Shown piece after piece: positions 10,201 through 18,532 of a stretch of DNA of 64,000 bases (position 1 is the stretch's first letter; every line of letters starts with the position of its first letter). Source of the stretch: Janthinobacterium lividum (lineage in GTDB: Bacteria; Pseudomonadota; Gammaproteobacteria; Burkholderiales; Burkholderiaceae_D); contig NZ_CP075583.1 in NCBI RefSeq assembly GCF_023509035.1, positions 124,001 through 188,000 of the forward strand, written 5' to 3'. Made by a program: the position numbers and the translations under genes. The notes below the pieces were generated by a model. It did not search any database and was not told the DNA's origin. It saw only the letters and a program-made list of their open reading frames with translations.

Positions 10201-10910
10201 TCGGCCGCGCCCACTTCGCTGCGCGCCAGCCAGCGCGCCAGCAAGCCCATGTCCAGGAAGGAGCCGGAACCTGTGCCGCCCGCCACGGAACCGACGATAA
10301 CGATGCGGAAACGGTTCGTTTCCATGCGCAAGCCCAGTTCGGCCAGCTGGCGCTCGTGCGACAGGCCCGCCTTCAGGGCTTTCAACTTCAAACGGATCTT
10401 GTCGCGGATCTTCGCGTACTTGTCGAAGAAATACAGGCGCGACACGGCGCGGATCTGGCCGGCGCCGCTGCTCATGTCGAAACGCAGTTCGCGGATGCGC
10501 TGCGGCGTCAGCGGCAGCCATTCCTTGATGTGCGGATATTTCTCCAAGGAATCTTCATCACGGCTGTACTTGTCCATGTCGAACGATTCGACCACCTTGT
10601 CGTCATCCGTGAACTTCACCTGGTCGAACTGCAAGTCTTTCGCCTGCGATTCGCCGCTTTCGATCACGGCGCCATTGTCCAGGTCGAAATGGATGAATTG
10701 CGCGATGGGAAAGTCTGCCAGCCCCTCGATGCGCGTGCGGTTGCCCGCGCCACCCCACTGGGTGTTGAGAATGCGCCGGCGCACGCGCATCAGCACCTGC
10801 ATGCCCGTGCCGCCGATGCCGATGAACAGGGTCGGGCGCAGTTCGATGATCTTGTCCTGCTTGCGCTCGCTGGCGCCGCCGGTGATGGTTTGGTTCAGGT
10901 TCTCTGCCAT
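7215..10910 (-). CDS. Large tubulin/FtsZ-like GTPase with C-terminal GYF_2-like domain
   Basis: 1231 residues. The N-terminal part has the features of a tubulin-superfamily GTPase: a glycine loop FIGIGGTGMQ (29-38), the G-box-like AGGTGSGSFLDMG (210-222), a strand ADVELMLFLPTGYT, and NKDRVEANGYAALMELE (252-268), which corresponds to the ribose/guanine-contacting helix. This fits the Tubulin_2-type families. A long, mostly helical region follows. The C-terminus (about 1161-1220) resembles GYF_2, with QQQGPFTAQQIVQYVQAG and WRAGLPAWVDL, flanked by PPPL motifs. A ribosome site GAAGGA precedes the ATG. Relatives were proposed in comparative genomics to drive membrane remodelling together with vWA proteins. 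The role here is inferred. Confidence 0.85.
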   Translation of the reverse strand: MAENLNQTITGGASERKQDKIIELRPTLFIGIGGTGMQVLMRVRRRILNTQWGGAGNRTRIEGLADFPIAQFIHFDLDNGAVIESGESQAKDLQFDQVKFTDDDKVVESFDMDKYSRDEDSLEKYPHIKEWLPLTPQRIRELRFDMSSGAGQIRAVSRLYFFDKYAKIRDKIRLKLKALKAGLSHERQLAELGLRMETNRFRIVIVGSVAGGTGSGSFLDMGLLARWLARSEVGAADVELMLFLPTGYTKANKDRVEANGYAALMELESAMMGNKGYVGRWDAYDRPELTREPYSEVYLIDSGNLAQQHTKDVSDVYHMVADSLFEDFASADFARAKRSIAVNQAQHKNSLYNAPVPQDRFGDMRLYFSKRFSSFGMAVLDTRQEAARDERAHRWAGAMLQAFFGVGGTDAGANRATDTQRDNFLAANMFLKGTPFSDFPEFSDKSIELKRSNGDFIDFRVVDELLEDRHGHLLAGVENRVNTRINDIRTGFDRSEWPAQVRDAMKHLERDAVRDQDSTADTTEDRISKRRREVLEDVKKVVRDQLYGYLDNKEFGGLEYVLSLVEQIKDRIEAPGSGLTAQIGNNAERYREIKEAVRSREYERLLNNLEQTRSTFGFLSNGEKQAGVVMDHLRTEMANALKFHLRAKAADESVLLLGELSRWLGNRIGVDAQGRAQWNGLVGELQTGREGVLAMLAELKTANTILQKDLDKEHATLIVIPVTEKDIALPSAATLRQWADEAFKDMGGSKALFPMLGEPAQRGLILTKVTRMAENMIATAGLAEGATSTPDPLFEALEQMDVAERLDRFRKLLACSMPWIDANMAGDFTVVSDQFKCVIGVANAAAFKAKFGAELESCVPTQVGITVSQLEIVETGIRGRAVCYCELAGVPMTVLRGLEGWRTSYRKEGDNDKAPTHTHIDPTQFTHPIAPNTDEMKRLAEDFGEFLQAIMLGVLTRHTGRVVPPGQYQFAVEPGDLRRIGNERAIRQNGMPASYEKNIALRIEEKLTALDAVQTAAMAALAKYYERGVYAPKLVAQADGSQLPYIGFGSAISAEVGARLRESARRKGMASDELDRTVQALLGRLKEWANVIGDSDSDAYDWEVREPEADGQPRLKYAIKGEMLEAGRLEQLLRPAGAAAAPAATAFGMPPPLGGMPPPLVEYQYFLGINGQQQGPFTAQQIVQYVQAGQVVPATTKVWRAGLPAWVDLAQFAELAPLFLSAPPPLMPPPL

Positions 10911-10947
10911 GGTGATTCCTTCGATGATGCGTACGACGGCGTGCGGC

Positions 10948-11394
10948 TTAGCGACGGCTCGATGTAAAGGTCAACAGTAACGCGACCAGGCCCACCAGTA
11001 CCAGCGGCCCCATGAACAATGGCGCAAGGAATTTATGCGCGTTCACGGCGGCCAGCACGACGCCGGTCGCCAGGCTGGCCAGGAAGATGAACAGCCACCA
11101 GCCCGAGGCATTGGCCTTGTTCGGCGGCACGCGCTTGGCGACCAGGCCGTTCGCATAGGCATTCTTGGCAAAGAAAAAGGCGATGAACAGCAGCAACAGC
11201 ACCACGCCGCCGACCAGGGTGTCGCGCGACGAGGTATCGGTCGTGCCGGCAGCGTCAAACGCGGGCGCAGGCTCGGTGGTGGCCGTGGTGGCTGCGCTGA
11301 CCGCACCGGCGGCAGGTGCGTCGGCGGCCGGCGGCGCGGACGCGGGGGCCGGCAAGGTAAAACCTGCGTTGTCTTTGGGAGTTTCTTGCGCCAT
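10948..11394 (-). CDS. Small three-span membrane protein of the tubulin-like cluster
   Basis: 148 residues, no recognised family. The N-terminal 58 residues are a low-complexity Ala/Pro/Thr region, probably disordered. Three hydrophobic segments follow (about 61-76, 96-114 and 122-140) and a short Arg tail. An AGAGG ribosome site lies 6 bases before the ATG. It lies 37 bases upstream of the tubulin-like gene and 44 bases after the vWA-like gene, which suggests co-transcription and a role as the inner-membrane anchor of the complex. Confidence 0.7.
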   Translation of the reverse strand: MAQETPKDNAGFTLPAPASAPPAADAPAAGAVSAATTATTEPAPAFDAAGTTDTSSRDTLVGGVVLLLLFIAFFFAKNAYANGLVAKRVPPNKANASGWWLFIFLASLATGVVLAAVNAHKFLAPLFMGPLVLVGLVALLLTFTSSRR

Positions 11395-11438
11395 GGTATG
11401 CCTCTGTTGAATGGAAGGAATTTTTAAGGAATCGTGGT

Positions 11439-12908
11439 TCAGGCCAGGGTCAAGGTATGGCCTTCGGCCACGCGCACGACGGCCGGCTTGCCCAGGCCGC
11501 GCTTGAGTTCGCCGATGTCGCGGCCGTCATCATCGCGGATCTGCACGCTCTTGAATGGTTTTAATAACACTTGCCGCTGCACGCCGTCCGCCAGCACCTT
11601 GTAGCGCGTGGCGCGCGTGCCGACCAGGCCCAGCGCCAGCAAGCCCAGCACCAGCGCCAGCACGCCGCCCAGTATCACCAGCACGGGCAGCAGCGGATAC
11701 TGTATGCGCACCAGCAATGGGATCGTCGCCTGCGACGCGCGCACGCTGTCGGGCGGCGTGAACATGCCGGATATCGGGTCGCCAGGGAACAGTTCCTGCA
11801 AATCCTTGCCAAAACTGGACGCCAGCGCCAGCCGCTGTTCCGACAGGCCCACTTGCGCCTGCATGGGCAGCATTACTTGCTTGCCCATGGCGGCAATCGC
11901 CTGCGCCGACCACGGCGACGGAATCTGCGCCATCGGCAGAGCGAACTGCACTTGCACGGACTGGCTGGCGCCCGGCTGCAACTGGCGGATTTGATCCGGC
12001 GCAACGCGCAAGGGCGCGTTCTGGCCGGCCAGGCTGGCGTGCACCTTGGCGCTGTCGATCACGTATGGGAAAAACATGTTTTGCAGCGACGCCTGCAGCA
12101 CCACTTGCGGCACCAGGTTCACCGCATCGACGTCGAGCACGATGGTGCGCCCGTCGCGGCCCAGGCTGGCGTGCACATTTTCGCTATTCTTGACGGACTG
12201 GGGCACGATGCGCACGGCATCCTGGTCCACCGGTTTCAGGCGCGCGGGCGGGCGCGTCAGCACTTGCGACAGCCGCCCTTCGGCCAGGATGCGGGTCAAA
12301 GCCTCGGACGCGGGCTGGCCATACGCGAGCGCGTACACCATCAAGCCCTTGGCGCTGTACAGCTTGCCCTGCACGGGCATGCGCAGGGGAAACACCACCG
12401 TCTTGGTGATCGACGGCTCCAGGTGCAGCAGACGGTAAAAGTCGCGGTTGCGCTCGGCCGTCTGGCTGTCGTTGTTGGGGCTGTTCTTGTTATTGGTAAA
12501 TATCCACACGATGCCGGAAGCGGACTGGAACGGACCCGTGATGGTCTTGGTCACGGCTTCCTGGAAATCCGTGTCGGCCAGCGCGCCGCCGGCGCTCTTG
12601 CGCGCCAGGCCCAGGCTGGCCAGCTGGCCCGCCACGCCGGCGCCGCCCTGTCCCTGCCCCAGCAGCGACGGCGACACGTGCGCGCCGCTGCTCTGGCTGA
12701 AGGCCAGCGTATAGACTTTATCGGACGGGTTCGTGGCGGCCTGCGCCACGGCGCCCACCAGGGCCTTCAGCTGCGAATGCTCATCCGTGTAAAACGGCTC
12801 CATCCAGCCCGAATTCTGCACGAGAAAGGCTTGCTGGATGCCGGCTGCCTGCACGCCGGCTGCACTGAGCAAAGCGGCGCAGGCCGCGATCAGGAAGCGC
12901 GCTTTCAT
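11439..12908 (-). CDS. Exported von Willebrand A-like protein with C-terminal membrane anchor
   Basis: 489 residues. A signal peptide (cleavage likely near AGVQA-A) leads into a fold that looks like a vWA domain: strand and loop IQQAFLVQNSGWMEPFY in place of the usual DxSxS metal site, a later DTDFQEAV, and the strand GIVWIFTNN. The metal site is therefore degenerate. A beta-rich middle follows, then one membrane span (about 406-430) and a 59-residue beta-rich cytoplasmic tail. Its start codon overlaps the stop of the preceding gene (ATGA at 12905-12908), implying translational coupling. The start at 12908 is preferred over the upstream ATG because the signal peptide begins there. Confidence 0.7.
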   Translation of the reverse strand: MKARFLIAACAALLSAAGVQAAGIQQAFLVQNSGWMEPFYTDEHSQLKALVGAVAQAATNPSDKVYTLAFSQSSGAHVSPSLLGQGQGGAGVAGQLASLGLARKSAGGALADTDFQEAVTKTITGPFQSASGIVWIFTNNKNSPNNDSQTAERNRDFYRLLHLEPSITKTVVFPLRMPVQGKLYSAKGLMVYALAYGQPASEALTRILAEGRLSQVLTRPPARLKPVDQDAVRIVPQSVKNSENVHASLGRDGRTIVLDVDAVNLVPQVVLQASLQNMFFPYVIDSAKVHASLAGQNAPLRVAPDQIRQLQPGASQSVQVQFALPMAQIPSPWSAQAIAAMGKQVMLPMQAQVGLSEQRLALASSFGKDLQELFPGDPISGMFTPPDSVRASQATIPLLVRIQYPLLPVLVILGGVLALVLGLLALGLVGTRATRYKVLADGVQRQVLLKPFKSVQIRDDDGRDIGELKRGLGKPAVVRVAEGHTLTLA

Positions 12909-14392
12909 GCCTGCAAGGCCCAGCCATCGATGCGCGACAGCAGCGGGTGGTAAGCCCACAGCGTGCCTTCATGGACAAACAGGCGCACGCGCCACGGCTC
13001 GCTGACGGCAAAGGTATGAAACACGGTTTCGCGCAACTCGTCGTCCTGTACCAGCTGGGCCGCCAGGCGCTCGTTCGAACGCAGCACGCTGGACAGGCCG
13101 GCGCTGGTGGCAAACTTCACGCCAAAGACGCTGTTGCCAGCGTTCGATTCCAGCAGCGGCATGACGGCCTGGTTCTTGCCGCCATCGTCGCCGTGTTCCG
13201 GCTCTTCCCACGGCGCCGTTTTTCAGCTTGGTGGCGAAGCGGTAATTGAAGCTGCCCGAGCACAGGCGCGGCGCCAGCGCGTCGGCCCGTTCGGACTGCG
13301 CGCCCAGTTTCACGTAGACATAGGTGCCGCGGCTACGCTCGAAGCACAGCTGCCACAGGCCGCCATCGCGCGACACATACGGGCTGCCGAATTCGAAGTG
13401 CGGCACCAGTCCTTCGGGCCACGGCGTGAACGAGGCGGCCACGTAGCCGTCCGGCTGCAGCTGCAAGCGCAGCTGGCCGTTGGCGCAAGGCCATACGGCC
13501 ATGCGGTTATAGGCCACGGGCGCACTGACGGCGCCCAGGTCAAACACGCCGTCGAGCAGCACGTCGCTGCCCGGCTTTTGCGCCGCGTCCAGGTTGACGA
13601 AGCGGATGCGGCCATCGTCGTCGCGCAGGGGCGCCCACAGGCGGTTCTGGAACCAGACGGGCGCGGCCGCGCACGGCGCGCCGCCCACGTGTTCGACCAC
13701 GTAAGTGAGCGAAGGTACGTCGGGACGAATGCAGGCCAGGCCATGGCTGGTCGGCAAGACCAGCACGCTATTCAACTCCGGCACCAGCTCGGCGCGCCAA
13801 GCGCCGTGGGCCAGGTCCGATTCGGCCAGCAAGCTGCCATAGTCGGGGTCCAGCGCCAGCCAGCGTTTCGAGGCGGGCAGCCAGGCGTGCAAGACGGCCT
13901 TGCGCGGATCGAGCGCCAGCAGCGCGGGCGCGCTGGTGCCGAACTGGGCGGAAAAGAATTCGTATTCACCCGGCGGCGGCATGGGCAGCGAGGCATCGGC
14001 CTGCGCATGCTCTTCGCGCGCACGCTGGTCGGCCAGTTTCAGGAGTACGCTGGCCTGGCGCGAAGGCCGGCCGGGCCAGCCGGTGGCACGTCGCTGACGG
14101 GATATGCGCCGTAGGGCGGCACCCATGGCGGCGTGACGGAAGTGTCGGGCGGCACTTGCAAAGCCGCCCCTGAGGCGGGGTCGAACGAGAATTCGGGTGG
14201 AAACTCCCGCACGGGCGCGCCTGCGGCGGCAGGCAGGCGCCGCGCGAGCATCAGCTTGCCGATATCGGCATGGCTGACCAAGGGCGAGACGTTCTGGCCG
14301 TCCGCGCTGCGCTGCATGGTCCACGCGCCCTCGTCATCCACGTGCCAGGCGCCGGAGGGCAGTGGCCAATCCCCAGAAGTTTTATGATCCAT
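12905..14392 (-). CDS. Uncharacterised, possibly beta-propeller protein, first gene of the tubulin-like cluster, two compensating frameshifts
   Basis: About 495 residues once two single-base errors are allowed for. The first part reads from ATG at 14392 (MDHKTSGDWPLPSG) to about 14060. The frame then changes near the GC-rich stretch at 14055-14090 (one base missing) and returns to the first frame at the T5 run at 13219-13223 (one base extra). The total length stays divisible by three. The middle has repeated short beta-strand pairs with Trp and Asp (LLALDPRKAVLHAWL, KRWLALDPDYGSL), which suggests a beta-propeller, but I do not recognise the family. The stop overlaps the start of the vWA-like gene. 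Confidence 0.6.
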
Positions 14393-14475
14393 TTATTTTC
14401 TATGACAAGCAATGCATATCAGACGGTGTAACGTACTGGGGCTGACGAAACGAAGTCGCAGCCCTGGCAGTTCTC

Positions 14476-14504
14476 ATAGTAACTTCTTTTTATCTGTATG
14501 GAAA
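14476..14504 (-). promoter_or_regulatory. Candidate promoter of the tubulin-like operon
   Basis: On the minus strand TTTCCA (14504-14499) and TACTAT (14481-14476) are 17 bases apart, each matching four of six consensus positions, in a local AT-rich patch 84 bases before the first gene of the cluster. Read-through from the heptose adenylyltransferase gene is also possible. Confidence 0.35.
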
Positions 14505-14519
14505 CATTGGCGGTACTCC

Positions 14520-15002
14520 TCAGCCCTGCTGCGTCCGCACTTTCGTCAACAGCTTGGTGGTCGAGCGGTCATGCTCGAAATCGATGGCCACGGCCTGGCC
14601 GCCATACGCCAGCACGGCCTTGCCTTCCGGAATGGCCGCCATGTCGTAGTCGCCGCCCTTGGCATAGATTTCCGGTTCGATGTCCTGCACCACTTCCAGG
14701 GCGCTGTCTTCCGAGAACGGCACGACCAGGCTCACCGCTTCCAGCGCGGCCAGCACGGCCATGCGGTCTTCGCAGTTATTCAGGGGCCGGTCGTCGCCCT
14801 TGCCCAGACGTTTCACTGAAGCATCAGTATTCACGGCAACGATCAGCGAAGCGCCCAGCGCGCGCGCCTGCGCCAGATAGGTCACGTGGCCGCGGTGCAA
14901 AATGTCGAACACGCCGTTCGTCACCACCACCGGTTTCGGCAGGGCTGCGGCGCGGGCGCGCAGTTCGTCACGGCCGCACAGTTTGTTTTCAAAGTCAGGC
15001 AT
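14520..15002 (-). CDS. rfaE2: D-glycero-beta-D-manno-heptose 1-phosphate adenylyltransferase
   Basis: 160 residues, the free-standing adenylyltransferase half of the HldE/RfaE pair. It makes ADP-heptose for the lipopolysaccharide inner core. The nucleotidyltransferase signature is clear: VVTNGVFDILHRGHVTYL (an HxGH motif) near residue 25-42, and a C-terminal DRSTTKLL-type segment. Burkholderiales usually carry the kinase and adenylyltransferase as separate genes, which fits this length. Confidence 0.93.
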   Translation of the reverse strand: MPDFENKLCGRDELRARAAALPKPVVVTNGVFDILHRGHVTYLAQARALGASLIVAVNTDASVKRLGKGDDRPLNNCEDRMAVLAALEAVSLVVPFSEDSALEVVQDIEPEIYAKGGDYDMAAIPEGKAVLAYGGQAVAIDFEHDRSTTKLLTKVRTQQG

Positions 15003-15035
15003 GGATATCTCTTGTAAGGTTAAATATGGTCACGC

Positions 15036-15275
15036 TCAGGCGTGGCTATCGCCTTGGATGCCGCTGGCATCCCGGCGCCAGGCATCGATCAGGGCCAGAA
15101 TGGCCGGTTCCAGATGGTCTTCGGCGATGCGATCTTGCCGGTAGTAAATCATCAGCGCATATACGCCGGCCAGGCGGCTGACGGGCGGCGACAGCGCATA
15201 TTCATTGCCGCGCGCCGGTTGCCTGGCACGCCAGTAATTGATTGCCGCTTCCAGCGCCTGCATCTGCAGTTCCAT
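15036..15275 (-). CDS. DUF3717-like small protein
   Basis: 79 residues. It contains ALEAAINYWRARQPA and a following VYALMIYYRQDRIAEDHL segment resembling the small DUF3717 proteins common in Burkholderiales. Its function is not known. The start at 15275 was chosen because the ribosome site AAGGGAG (15282-15288 on the complementary strand) abuts the upstream ATG at 15281 but is properly spaced for the second. It is divergent from oxyR. Confidence 0.75.
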   Translation of the reverse strand: MELQMQALEAAINYWRARQPARGNEYALSPPVSRLAGVYALMIYYRQDRIAEDHLEPAILALIDAWRRDASGIQGDSHA

Positions 15276-15409
15276 CGCCATCTCCCTTTACTGCCCGATC
15301 CCGCATTATAGGGGGCGATCCGCTACAATACGCCATCGGCGCCACAGTTTCACGTTTGCGCCACCTTTCATTCATTGCAAGTAAGTACTTCCTGTGTTTC
15401 AATCAAGCT

Positions 15410-16366
15410 ATGACACTGACTGAACTGAAATATATCGTTGCAGTCGCGCGAGCGAAGCACTTTGGCCATGCCGCCGAGGCTTGCTTCGTTGCCCAGCCCA
15501 CCCTGTCAGTGGCCATCAAGAAACTCGAAGACGAATTGGGCGTGGTCCTGTTCGAACGGGGCGGCGCGGAAATCTCCGTCACGCCCCTAGGTGCGCAGAT
15601 CATCGCGCAAGCCGAGCGCGTGCTGGAACAGACGGCCGCCATCAAGGAACTCGCCAAGCAAAACAAGGACCCGCTGGCCGGCCCCCTGCGCCTGGGCGTG
15701 ATCTACACGATCGGCCCCTATCTGCTGCCGCCCCTGGTCAAGGCCATGATAGACCAGGTACCGCAGATGCCTTTGATCTTGCAGGAAAACTTCACGGTTC
15801 GCCTGCTCGAATTGCTGCGCCAGGGCGAACTGGACGTGGCCATCATGGCCCTGCCCCTGCCCGAACACGGCATGGCCATGCAGGAACTGTATGACGAACC
15901 GTTCGTCGTCGCCATGCCGCGCCAGCATCCATGGACGGCGCGTGACAAAATCGCCGCGCAAGATTTGAAATCGGAAACCATGCTGCTGCTAGGCAATGGC
16001 CACTGCTTCCGCGACCAGGTACTGGAAGTGTGCCCGGAAATGGCGCGTTTTTCCTCGCCCGGCAATGGCATGCAGCGCACGTTCGAAGGTTCTTCACTGG
16101 AAACCATCCGCCACATGGTGGCCAGCGGCATCGGCCTGACGGTCTTGCCGCGCGCCTCCGTCGCCAATATGCACGCCACCGACGGCATGCTCGAATACCG
16201 GCCCTTCGCCGCCCCCGTGCCATCGCGCCGTGTGGTAATGCTGTGGCGCAAGAGTTTTACGCGCAAGGCGGCCATCGATGCCTTGTGTGCGGCCATCGCC
16301 AGCTGCAACTTGCCGGGCATCACCCCTTTATGTGACGACGAAAACCAGCGCCCAGGCGCAAAATAG
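15410..16366 (+). CDS. oxyR: LysR-type peroxide sensor OxyR
   Basis: 318 residues. It is a transcriptional regulator that senses hydrogen peroxide through a disulfide and controls catalase, peroxiredoxin and related genes. The N-terminal winged helix-turn-helix (MTLTELKYIVAVARAKHFG) is followed by the effector domain. The redox pair is visible in GHCFRDQVLEVC, matching the spacing of Cys199 and Cys208 of the E. coli protein. The start at 15410 is the conserved LysR N-terminus. The frame is open further upstream, but that extension has no LysR character. A TACAAT box at 15324-15329 may be its -10 element. Confidence 0.95.
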   Translation: MTLTELKYIVAVARAKHFGHAAEACFVAQPTLSVAIKKLEDELGVVLFERGGAEISVTPLGAQIIAQAERVLEQTAAIKELAKQNKDPLAGPLRLGVIYTIGPYLLPPLVKAMIDQVPQMPLILQENFTVRLLELLRQGELDVAIMALPLPEHGMAMQELYDEPFVVAMPRQHPWTARDKIAAQDLKSETMLLLGNGHCFRDQVLEVCPEMARFSSPGNGMQRTFEGSSLETIRHMVASGIGLTVLPRASVANMHATDGMLEYRPFAAPVPSRRVVMLWRKSFTRKAAIDALCAAIASCNLPGITPLCDDENQRPGAK

Positions 16367-16424
16367 TACATTTACATACTATTTGCGATAATCGACCTTT
16401 CTCTTCAACAAGATCGAGTCTTCC

Positions 16425-17280
16425 ATGAACAAGCTGGCGCTGTATTTCCGCCTGATACGGCTGGACAAGCCTATCGGTACCGTATTGCTGCTGTGGCCTA
16501 CCCTGTGTGCGCTATGGCTGGCGCAGCAGGGCGTGCCGGACTGGCGGCTGCTGCTCATCTTTACTCTCGGCACTTTCCTGATGCGCTCGGCAGGCTGCGC
16601 CATCAACGACTACGCCGACCAGGATATCGACAAATTCGTCAAGCGCACGGCGGACCGTCCCATCACCAGCGGACGCATCAGCGGCAAGGAAGCGCTGGCC
16701 GTGGCCGGCGTGCTCACCGTGCTGGCCTTTTGCCTGATCCTGCCCTTGAATGCGCTGACCAAGCAGCTGTCGGTGGCCGCCGTAATCATCGCCGGCACCT
16801 ATCCCTATTTCAAGCGTTTTTTTGCCATTCCGCAAGCGTACCTGGGCATCGCCTTCGGCTTCGGCATTCCCATGGGCTTTGCGGCCATCACGGATTCCGT
16901 GCCTGTCGTCGCCTGGCTGCTGCTGCTGGGCAATGTCTTCTGGGCTGTGGCCTACGACACGGAATACGCGATGGTCGACCGCGACGACGATTTAAAGATC
17001 GGCATCAAGACCTCGGCCATCACCTTTGGCCGCTACGACGTGGCCATCGTCATGTTCTGCTATGCCGTTTTCCTGCTGCTGTGGTTAGGCTGCGGCTGGT
17101 ACCTTGGCTTGCGTTACTGGTTCGTGGCGGGCTTGCTGGTGGCGGCCGGCTGCGCCGTTTTACCACTACACATTGATCCGCGCACGCGAGCGTATGCCGT
17201 GTTTTGCGGCATTCCGGCATAATAACTGGCTAGGAGCAGCGGTGTTTGCGGGCGTGGTACTGGACTTTGCTTTCCGTTAA
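16425..17280 (+). CDS. ubiA: 4-hydroxybenzoate polyprenyltransferase UbiA, frameshifted near the C-terminus
   Basis: This inner-membrane prenyltransferase attaches the polyprenyl tail to 4-hydroxybenzoate in ubiquinone synthesis. Both Asp-rich motifs are present: NDYADQDID and YAMVDRDDD. About nine hydrophobic segments follow the family pattern. The uninterrupted frame ends early at 17222. One frame over, the expected tail [16 protein letters not shown] then [20 protein letters not shown] runs to a stop at 17280. The switch falls in the T4 run at 17158-17161, where one T is surplus. Corrected length is 284 residues, typical of the family. Confidence 0.93.
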
Positions 17281-17388
17281 GCAATGACTCTTGTGCTGCG
17301 GCAGCCCTTGAGGCGGCGCAAGACTAGCTTGGCCGCTGCTGCCTACACTGGTATTTCACTGTGCAGTTTCACTTCCATGAGGTAATAC

Positions 17389-17745
17389 ATGAGCTCGACA
17401 TATACCGGAAAATCCAGCAGCGACAACATCCTCGCCGACGCCGACAAGGCCCGCGACAAACTGGTCGGCGACTTGAAAACCGTCATCAATGAAGCGGAAG
17501 GCTGGCTCGATGGCGCCAAGGATCAGACGGGCGAGAATGTCAAAGCCGTCAAGGACAAGTTCATCGCCACCCTGGAAACGGCCAAGAAAGACTTGATCAA
17601 GCTGGAAGAAGACTTGCTCGAACGGACCAAGAAGGCGGCCAAGGCCACCGACGAATACGTGCAGGACAATCCATGGAAAGCCGTGGGCGCGGGCGCCGTC
17701 ATTGGCGTGCTGTTCGGCCTGCTGCTTTCCTCGTCACGCCGCTAG
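17389..17745 (+). CDS. DUF883/ElaB-YqjD family protein
   Basis: 118 residues. It is a long amphipathic helix rich in Lys, Glu and Asp, followed by a Gly-rich C-terminal membrane anchor (VGAGAVIGVLFGLLLSSSRR). E. coli relatives YqjD and ElaB are membrane-tethered and bind ribosomes in stationary phase. Here it heads a three-gene set with a YqjE-like and a YqjK-like gene, the same order as the E. coli yqjDEK locus. Confidence 0.88.
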   Translation: MSSTYTGKSSSDNILADADKARDKLVGDLKTVINEAEGWLDGAKDQTGENVKAVKDKFIATLETAKKDLIKLEEDLLERTKKAAKATDEYVQDNPWKAVGAGAVIGVLFGLLLSSSRR

Positions 17746-17801
17746 GCAGTACCAACGAAGTACCGACGGCGCTGGCCGTCTCCTGACGCGAAAGGCAGCA
17801 T

Positions 17802-18188
17802 ATGGCTATCGTGCACCATGTCGCCCAAGTCGCAGCGACCCTCGCCGCCATCGTCCAGACCCGTCTGGCCCTGGCGGCCGTGGAAATGGAAGAAGAGTCG
17901 CTGCGCTTCCTGTCCTATCTGGCGCTGGCCATGCTGGCACTGCTGTGCCTATTCGTCGGCCTGGTATTGATCGTGTTCCTCGTCATCGTGCTGTTCTGGG
18001 ATACGCACCGCATTACCGCCATCGCCATCACGGCCGCCGTCTTCATCGGTGCCGCCCTCGCCACCCTGCTGGGCGTGCGCGCCAGTTTCCGCAGCAAGCC
18101 GAAACTGCTGTCCTTCACACTTTCCGAACTGAACAAAGACCTGGACGAGCTGCAATTGCTGGCCCGCCGGGAAGCGGAGCGGCCATGA
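17802..18188 (+). CDS. Phage-holin-superfamily (YqjE-like) membrane protein
   Basis: 128 residues. Two long adjacent hydrophobic helices lie at about 35-62 and 68-95. An amphipathic start and a charged C-terminal tail surround them. The family name comes from sequence likeness to holins. No phage genes are near, and the YqjD-like neighbour points to a chromosomal stress-related membrane protein. It overlaps the next gene by four bases. Confidence 0.82.
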   Translation: MAIVHHVAQVAATLAAIVQTRLALAAVEMEEESLRFLSYLALAMLALLCLFVGLVLIVFLVIVLFWDTHRITAIAITAAVFIGAALATLLGVRASFRSKPKLLSFTLSELNKDLDELQLLARREAERP

Positions 18189-18532
18189 CCACGCATCCTA
18201 CCAAACTGTCGCATGTCCACACGGCCGCCAGCCTGGCGCAGCGGCGCGACGCACTGCTGGCCGAATGCGCGCTGCAGCGCCTGGCCCTGGGCGTGCAGAC
18301 GCGCCAGTTGTTGGAACCTTTGACGGGCGGCAATCTGCGCCACACCCTGGCCACGCGCTTCAAAATCCCCTTGATGGTGGGCGGCGCCGTGCTGGGCCTG
18401 CTGCTGGTGCGCCCGCGCCGCTTCCTGCCGCTGTTGCGGGCCAGCGGTGCACTGCTCAAGCACGCGACGGCCATCATGCCCGTCGTAATGGCGCTGACGC
18501 AGCGTTTCAGCAAGAAAGACGCGCCGCCTTAA
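18185..18532 (+). CDS. YqjK-like small protein
   Basis: 115 residues. The N-terminal half is helical and charged (SLAQRRDALLAECALQRLALG). There is one hydrophobic segment (PLMVGGAVLGLLLVRP) and a basic C-terminus. The position directly after the YqjD- and YqjE-like genes, with an ATGA overlap, supports co-translation and the YqjK-like assignment. Its molecular role is unknown. Confidence 0.75.
   Translation: MTTHPTKLSHVHTAASLAQRRDALLAECALQRLALGVQTRQLLEPLTGGNLRHTLATRFKIPLMVGGAVLGLLLVRPRRFLPLLRASGALLKHATAIMPVVMALTQRFSKKDAPP

Noticed and set aside
7518-10967. Very long plus-strand open frame (1149 codons) opposite the tubulin-like gene
   Set aside because: It is His/Arg/Gln-rich with no recognisable domain, the usual mirror of a GC-rich gene on the other strand. 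The minus-strand product has clear GTPase motifs and a ribosome site.
15242-15409. N-terminal extension of OxyR
   Set aside because: The added 56 residues are not LysR-like and overlap the divergent gene; the conserved start is at 15410.
17802-18188. Holin-like gene as a sign of a prophage
   Set aside because: No phage structural, lysis or integrase genes lie near. The neighbours are YqjD- and YqjK-like, so it is an ordinary chromosomal membrane protein.
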